Source of the DNA: Micromonospora echinospora
Lineage (GTDB): Bacteria > Actinomycetota > Actinomycetes > Mycobacteriales > Micromonosporaceae
NCBI RefSeq assembly: GCF_900091495.1
Contig: NZ_LT607413.1
Span: 3,348,001-3,412,000, forward strand
Direction: 5' to 3'
Length of the DNA stretch: 64,000 nucleotides
The translations under genes and the position numbers were made by a program. The notes beneath the pieces are model-generated. The model worked only from the letters and a program-made list of their open reading frames with translations. It did not search any database and had not been told where the DNA came from. Shown here in pieces: positions 60,085-64,000 of the stretch (positions are counted from its first letter, which is position 1; every line of letters starts with the position of its first letter).

Positions 60085-61737
60085 ATGGGTGACAGGTGGT
60101 ACTCCGAGGCCGTCGTCTACTGCCTCGACATCGACACGTACGCGGACTCCGACGGCGACGGCGTCGGTGACATCCGGGGCCTCATCGGCCGGCTCGACTA
60201 CCTGGCCCGACTCGGGGTGACCTGCCTCTGGCTGCACCCGATCCACCCGTCGCCGAACAAGGACGACGGCTACGACGTGACCGACTTCTACAACGTGGAC
60301 CCGCGCTTCGGCACCCTCGGCGACTTCGCCGAACTGCTGCACCAGGCGGCGAACCGGGGCATCCGGGTGATCATCGATCTGGTGGTGAACCACACCTCCG
60401 ACGAGCACCCCTGGTTCCAGTCGGCCCGCTCCTCGCCGGACTCGCCGTACCGTGACTGGTACGTCTGGTCCGAGCACGAGCCGGCGGACCGCTTCCAGGG
60501 CATGGTCTTCCCGGGCGAACAGCACGAGACCTGGACCTACGACCGGACCGCGAAGTCCTGGTACTACCACCGGTTCTACAAGTACCAACCGGACCTGAAC
60601 ATGGCCAACCCCGAGGTCCGGAACGAGATCAAGAAGATCATGTCGTTCTGGCTCCAGCTCGGCGTCTCCGGGTTCCGGATGGACGCCGTGCCGTTCATCA
60701 TCGAGCTGACCGAGGCCGGCAACGCCAATTCGCCCAAGGACTTCGAGTTCCTCACCGAACTGCGTCAGCACGTGCAGTGGCGGCGGGGCGACGCGGTCCT
60801 GCTCGCCGAGGCCAACGTGGAGCCGGACGACCTGCCGCAGTTCTTCGGCGACGCCGCCGGCTCGGCCAACCGGGTGCACATGCTCTTCGACTTCATGCTC
60901 AACGGGCGGCTGATGCTCGCCCTGGCCCGGCAGGACCCGGAGCCGGTCATCGAGGCGCTGCGGGACACCCCGGCGCTGCCGCACGGCGCGCAGTGGGCGA
61001 CCTTCCTGCGCAACCACGACGAGATCGACCTGTCCCGGCTCACCGCCGAACAGCGCGAGCAGGTGTACGTGCAGTTCGGCCCGGATAAGGACATGCGCAT
61101 CTACGACCGGGGCATCCGCCGCCGGTTCGCCCCGATGCTCGGCAACGACCGCCGCCGCATCGAGCTGGCGTACGCCCTCCAGTTCTCGCTGCGCGGCACG
61201 CCGGTGCTCCGCTACGGCGAGGAGATCGGGATGGGGGAGGACCTCTCCCTGCCCGGCCGGCACGCGATCCGTACCCCGATGCAGTGGTCGTACCAGCCGA
61301 ACGCCGGCTTCTCCACGGCGGACCCGGAGAAGCTGGTCCGCCCGGTCGTCGACAAGGGGGAGTTCGGGTACGAGAAGGTCAACGTCACCGACCAGCGTCG
61401 GGACCGCAATTCCCTGCTGGCCTGGTTCGAGCGCATGATCGGGACGCTGCGCGAGGCCCCCGAGATCGGCTCCGGCTCCACCACCCACATCGACGTGCCG
61501 ATGCCGCCCGGCGTGCTCGCCCACCGGGCCGACGGCGCGACCGGCACGATGCTCTTCCTGCACAACCTCGGCACGCAGGACGCCGTGGTGGATCTCAGCA
61601 CGCTCCAGCAGGAGGCCGACCTGCCGATCGACGTCCTCACCGACCGGGACTACGGTGGCGTCGGCAAGCTCGACGAGCTCCGGATCGCCGGCTACGGCTA
61701 CCGCTGGATCCGGCTGCGTCGCGCCTGGTCCTCCTGA
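60085..61737 (+). CDS. GH13 alpha-amylase-family enzyme (trehalose-synthase-like)
   Basis: A 550-residue enzyme. ATG 60085 is preceded by GGGAGAAGG at 9 nt and starts GDRWYSEAVVYCLDIDTYAD. The four GH13 regions are DLVVNHTSDEH, GFRMDAVPF (nucleophile Asp about 200), LLAEANV (acid Glu about 242) and FLRNHDEID (Asp about 312). It lacks the C-terminal maltokinase of TreS fusions, ends in a small beta domain, and has no signal peptide, so it acts in the cytoplasm on alpha-glucans or trehalose/maltose interconversion. The TreS-like N-terminus is an inference from resemblance. Confidence 0.9.
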   Translation: MGDRWYSEAVVYCLDIDTYADSDGDGVGDIRGLIGRLDYLARLGVTCLWLHPIHPSPNKDDGYDVTDFYNVDPRFGTLGDFAELLHQAANRGIRVIIDLVVNHTSDEHPWFQSARSSPDSPYRDWYVWSEHEPADRFQGMVFPGEQHETWTYDRTAKSWYYHRFYKYQPDLNMANPEVRNEIKKIMSFWLQLGVSGFRMDAVPFIIELTEAGNANSPKDFEFLTELRQHVQWRRGDAVLLAEANVEPDDLPQFFGDAAGSANRVHMLFDFMLNGRLMLALARQDPEPVIEALRDTPALPHGAQWATFLRNHDEIDLSRLTAEQREQVYVQFGPDKDMRIYDRGIRRRFAPMLGNDRRRIELAYALQFSLRGTPVLRYGEEIGMGEDLSLPGRHAIRTPMQWSYQPNAGFSTADPEKLVRPVVDKGEFGYEKVNVTDQRRDRNSLLAWFERMIGTLREAPEIGSGSTTHIDVPMPPGVLAHRADGATGTMLFLHNLGTQDAVVDLSTLQQEADLPIDVLTDRDYGGVGKLDELRIAGYGYRWIRLRRAWSS

Positions 61738-61793
61738 CCCCGTACGGCCGCTGCGCCCGGCCGCCGCGCGGCCTGTGCTCCCGCTTCCGTCAT

Positions 61794-61839
61794 GCAGGGG
61801 TCCCTTGTTACCGCTTTTTGCGGAGCAGGGGTCCCCTGC
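61794..61839. repeat. Palindromic intergenic repeat, copy B
   Basis: A 46-bp element opening GCAGGGG (61794-61800) and closing CCCCTGC (61833-61839), with a central hairpin CCGC-TTTTT-GCGG (61811-61823). It matches copy A (36602-36647 reverse strand) at 37 of 46 positions. A further CTTGTTAC fragment lies at 61946-61953. It sits in the 228-bp gap before the FabG-like gene. Confidence 0.75.
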
Positions 61840-61965
61840 AGGCACCTCACCCCGAGCGGCGTCGCCGCCCTGGCGTGCGGCCCGCACCGCGCTCCCCGCG
61901 CGGGTCCGCCTGGTGCGGGCCCGGGGGGGAGGGTGCGGGGGTCGCCTTGTTACTGGGAGGTAGGT

Positions 61966-62724
61966 ATGGCCGGAGGGCAGCGGGTCGCGATCGTCACGGG
62001 AGGCGCGCGGGGGATCGGCGCGGCCACCGCCCGCCGGTTGGCCGCCGACGGTCTGGCGGTCGCCGTGGTCGACATCGAGGAGTCGGCGACGGAGGAGACC
62101 GTCGCGGCGATCGGCGCGGCCGGCGGCCGGGCGCTCGGCGTCGGCGCGGACGTGTCCGACCGGAGTCAGGTGGAGGCGGCGGTGGAGCGCGTCGCCGCCG
62201 AACTGGGGCCGCCGACCGTCCTGGTCAACAACGCCGGGGTGCTCCGCGACAACCTGCTGTTCAAGATGACCGACACCGACTGGGACACGGTCATGGGGGT
62301 GCACCTGCGCGGGGCGTTCCTGTTCAGCCAGGCCGCCCAGAAGCACATGGTGGACCAGAAGTGGGGGCGGATCGTCAACCTCTCCAGCACCTCCGCGCTG
62401 GGTAACCGGGGGCAGGCGAACTACGCCGCCGCCAAGGCCGGTCTCCAGGGCTTCACCAAGACGCTGGCGATCGAGCTCGGCCCGTTCGGGGTGACCGTCA
62501 ACGCGGTCGCGCCCGGATTCATCGTCACCGACATGACCGCGGCGACCGCCGCCCGGATGAAGGTCGACTTCGAGGACCTCCAGAAGCACGCCACCGCCGA
62601 GATCCCCGTCCGCCGGGTCGGTCGTCCGGAGGACGTGGCGCACACCATCTCGTTCCTGGCCAGTGAGGGGGCCGGCTTCGTCTCCGGTCAGGTCGTCTAC
62701 GTCGCCGGCGGCCCCCGCGACTGA
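61966..62724 (+). CDS. fabG: 3-oxoacyl-ACP reductase-like SDR
   Basis: A 252-residue SDR. TGGARGIGAATARRL (cofactor), ADVSDRSQ, LVNNAG, NLSSTSALGN (active Ser), YAAAKAGLQGFTKTLAIELG (YxxxK) and VNAVAPGFIVTDM are all canonical. ATG 61966 follows GGGAGGTAGG. It reduces 3-oxoacyl thioesters or a related ketone with NADPH. No fatty-acid-synthesis neighbours are present, so it may be a general ketoreductase. Confidence 0.9.
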   Translation: MAGGQRVAIVTGGARGIGAATARRLAADGLAVAVVDIEESATEETVAAIGAAGGRALGVGADVSDRSQVEAAVERVAAELGPPTVLVNNAGVLRDNLLFKMTDTDWDTVMGVHLRGAFLFSQAAQKHMVDQKWGRIVNLSSTSALGNRGQANYAAAKAGLQGFTKTLAIELGPFGVTVNAVAPGFIVTDMTAATAARMKVDFEDLQKHATAEIPVRRVGRPEDVAHTISFLASEGAGFVSGQVVYVAGGPRD

Positions 62725-62830
62725 CCCCCGCCCGTCGACCTCCGTCCGTCGACCCCGGTCCGTGGCCCGGTGGCTGCTCCACCGGGCCCCAGGCGGTCCC
62801 GTACCGGGTCGCCGGCAGCCCGCACGGGAG

Positions 62831-62890
62831 TCCGGTGGCCCGCGCTGCGGTCGAGCGGCCCGCGCGGGAGTCGAGCGGCCCGCGCGGCGG
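62831..62890. repeat. Three tandem 20-bp repeats before a membrane protein stop
   Basis: TCGAGCGGCCCGCGCGG occurs at 62851 and 62871 (20-bp period), with a degenerate copy at 62831. The run sits between the FabG-like stop and the minus-strand membrane protein stop at 62891. Confidence 0.55.
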
Positions 62891-63460
62891 TCAGGCCCGC
62901 TCGTGCCGGCTTCGGTAGAGCCAGACCAGGCCGAGCACCGGGAGCACCAGCGGGACGTAACCGTAGCCGCTGCCGAACCCGGACCAGACCGTGTCGTCCG
63001 GGAAGAGCGCCGGGTCGACCAGGCTGAGCGCACCCACCCCGAGCACCCCGACCAGCTCGATCGTGCAGCAGACCAGGGCGATGCGGCGACCCGAGCGTCC
63101 GCCCCGGGCCAGTCCGACGGTCGCCACGATGTAGATCACTGCGGCCAGCGCGGAGAGCAGGTACGCCAACGGGGCCTCGTCGAACCTGGTGACGATCTGG
63201 AGCCCGGCCCGCGAGGTCGCCGCGATGGCGAAGAGCAGGTAGACGGCGATCAGCAGCCGTCCCGGTCCCTGGCCGGTGGCGCGTCCAGACGTCCCGGGCG
63301 GGCTCACCGCCACCGAGGCCCCGGGCCGATCGGCCGACGACGCCCGCTCCGGATGTCCGGTCGCCGAGGTCCCCGGTCGGGTTGCCGAGATCCCCGGCTG
63401 TCCGGTCGCCGAGGCCCTCGGTCGGTCGGGAGCCGAAGGCGTCTCCGGTCGGTCAGCCAC
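62891..63460 (-). CDS. Small membrane protein with repetitive N-terminus
   Basis: About 189 residues from GTG 63460, which lies inside the last codons of the upstream gene (8-base overlap). The N-terminus (about 1-65) is low-complexity with Arg-Pro and SATG repeats (DRPRASATGQPGISATRPG). Four TMs follow: LLIAVYLLFAIAATSRAGLQ, AYLLSALAAVIYIVATVGLA, RRIALVCCTIELVGVLGVGA and YVPLVLPVLGLVWLY. The family resembles actinobacterial integral membrane proteins of unknown function. It is translationally linked to the next gene. Confidence 0.75.
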   Translation of the reverse strand: MADRPETPSAPDRPRASATGQPGISATRPGTSATGHPERASSADRPGASVAVSPPGTSGRATGQGPGRLLIAVYLLFAIAATSRAGLQIVTRFDEAPLAYLLSALAAVIYIVATVGLARGGRSGRRIALVCCTIELVGVLGVGALSLVDPALFPDDTVWSGFGSGYGYVPLVLPVLGLVWLYRSRHERA

Positions 63461-63848
63461 CGACGACCTCCCAGGTCTGCTGGAGCCGGACCACGACCAC
63501 CGGAAGGACCAGGCACACCACACCGATGATGGCCGCGCCCCAGCGTGTGGGTTCCATCCTCGCCAGCACTCCGGCCAGCGGCGGCAGGAAGACCAGCGTC
63601 ACCAGGTAGCCGGCGAACGCGCCCGGCTCGCCCGGCCGGTCACCCCCGCCGAGCGCCACCAGGGCAACCACGGCCAGCGCCAGCAGCGCGACCTCCAGCA
63701 CGGCGAGGCCCAGCAGGTGGGTGCGGTCCGGGGGTCGGTCGCGCGCCGCAGTCAGCAGGCTCCACGCCGCGAGTACGAGCGACAGCACGATCGTGACGGT
63801 CGCGAGGATTCCGTCCACCGGTGAGCTGGCTGCGGCGGCGCTGGTCAT
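63453..63848 (-). CDS. Small integral membrane protein
   Basis: About 131 residues. ATG 63848 is chosen because GGAG lies 8 nt upstream; GTG 63857 is a longer alternative. Four TMs are visible: ILATVTIVLSLVLAAWSLLT, LGLAVLEVALLALAVVALVAL, AFAGYLVTLVFLPPLAGVLA and WGAAIIGVVCLVLPVVVVRL. It carries no functional motif. It overlaps the following membrane gene by 8 bases, so the two probably form one complex. Confidence 0.75.
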   Translation of the reverse strand: MTSAAAASSPVDGILATVTIVLSLVLAAWSLLTAARDRPPDRTHLLGLAVLEVALLALAVVALVALGGGDRPGEPGAFAGYLVTLVFLPPLAGVLARMEPTRWGAAIIGVVCLVLPVVVVRLQQTWEVVGG

Positions 63849-63857
63849 CGGGGACAC

Positions 63858-64000
63858 TCCGTCCCTACCTCGGTCACCCGGACAGCGTACTCAGCCTTCC
63901 GGCGGCCTCCGGGACGACCTGCTGCCGGCTGCGTCCGCGCGTCCGGCGCACTAGCGTGGAGCGCGGACCGGGCGGCTGGCCAGGACCGATCGACGATGGG
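63858..64000. other. Right-edge intergenic sequence
   Basis: No complete gene is visible in the last 143 bases. TAGCGT near 63952 could be a -10 box for a plus-strand gene starting beyond the window edge. Confidence 0.3.

Noticed and set aside
59389..63033. A 1214-codon minus-strand open frame across the GH13 and FabG-like region
   Set aside because: Only its last 200 codons (59389-59991) resemble a protein family. The rest is antisense to GH13 and SDR genes with clear active-site motifs and has the composition of a high-GC shadow frame.
1..64000. tRNA, rRNA or CRISPR loci
   Set aside because: No cloverleaf-like intergenic stretch, rRNA sequence or regular repeat-spacer array was seen when reading both strands; an RNA search program was not available.

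Overview
The window is very GC-rich and densely coded. It looks like a chromosomal segment of a filamentous actinobacterium, most likely in the Micromonosporaceae. The reasons are many GTG starts, 4-base GTGA/ATGA gene overlaps, apparently leaderless promoters (a TANNNT box 6-8 nt before the start codon), the actinobacterial fused 2-oxoglutarate enzyme (Kgd), actinobacteria-restricted small families (DUF6104, DUF6412, SCO7613-like) and secreted chitinase/cellulase-type hydrolases. The genus is an inference. I saw no rRNA, tRNA, CRISPR array, IS element or prophage.

Layout. 1-6.2 kb: C-terminally cut pta; a Pro/Thr-rich anchor protein coupled to a NodB deacetylase-GT2 fusion; a GH6 lipoprotein and DUF6104. 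6.3-13.1 kb: kgd, an ABC-2 exporter pair and a hotdog-fold protein. 13.2-19.8 kb: an ornithine-lipid-type acyltransferase pair, then a two-component system with an HtrA-type membrane protease and a BON protein. 19.8-23.1 kb: a GT4, a chloramphenicol-exporter-like MFS gene behind an apparent leader-peptide attenuator, and a VOC protein. 23.1-29.4 kb (minus strand): trypsin-nSTAND-beta-propeller protein, its Trypco1 partner and a Ser/Thr kinase. This is the most interesting locus: it matches the architecture of NTP-dependent biological conflict (defence-like) systems.

29.6-38.2 kb: patatin, acyltransferase, cutA, a giant multi-spanning membrane protein, a fatty acid desaturase, a pterin dehydratase and an FHA protein. 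38.3-42.3 kb: rocD and ddaH (arginine/ornithine catabolism), then a LysR regulator divergent from an SDR. 42.4-45.7 kb: a membrane protein, a GT4 and a phosphotransferase. 45.7-47.7 kb: two small overlapping genes of unknown function, a repeat-rich divergent operator, an HTH protein and a VapBC-like toxin-antitoxin pair. 47.7-55.6 kb: a Nei-type glycosylase, a WGR-beta-propeller protein, an aminoglycoside-kinase-like protein, a SigE-family sigma factor with a membrane partner, and a CoA-disulfide-reductase-like/YbdK thiol-type operon. 55.7-64 kb: DUF6412 and YidC-like genes, a CBM2-GH18 chitinase, DedA, DUF1349, a GH13 enzyme, a FabG-like SDR and two small membrane proteins.

Regulatory signals stand out. 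Four CAG-centred half-sites at exact 11-bp spacing lie at the same distance from the response-regulator and htrA start codons. There is a leaderless 9-codon leader peptide with an adjoining hairpin before the MFS gene, a perfect 26-bp palindrome before the desaturase, a 46-bp palindromic repeat present twice 25 kb apart, and strong GC hairpins at convergent gene ends. Domain calls come from reading motifs; no database search was possible.
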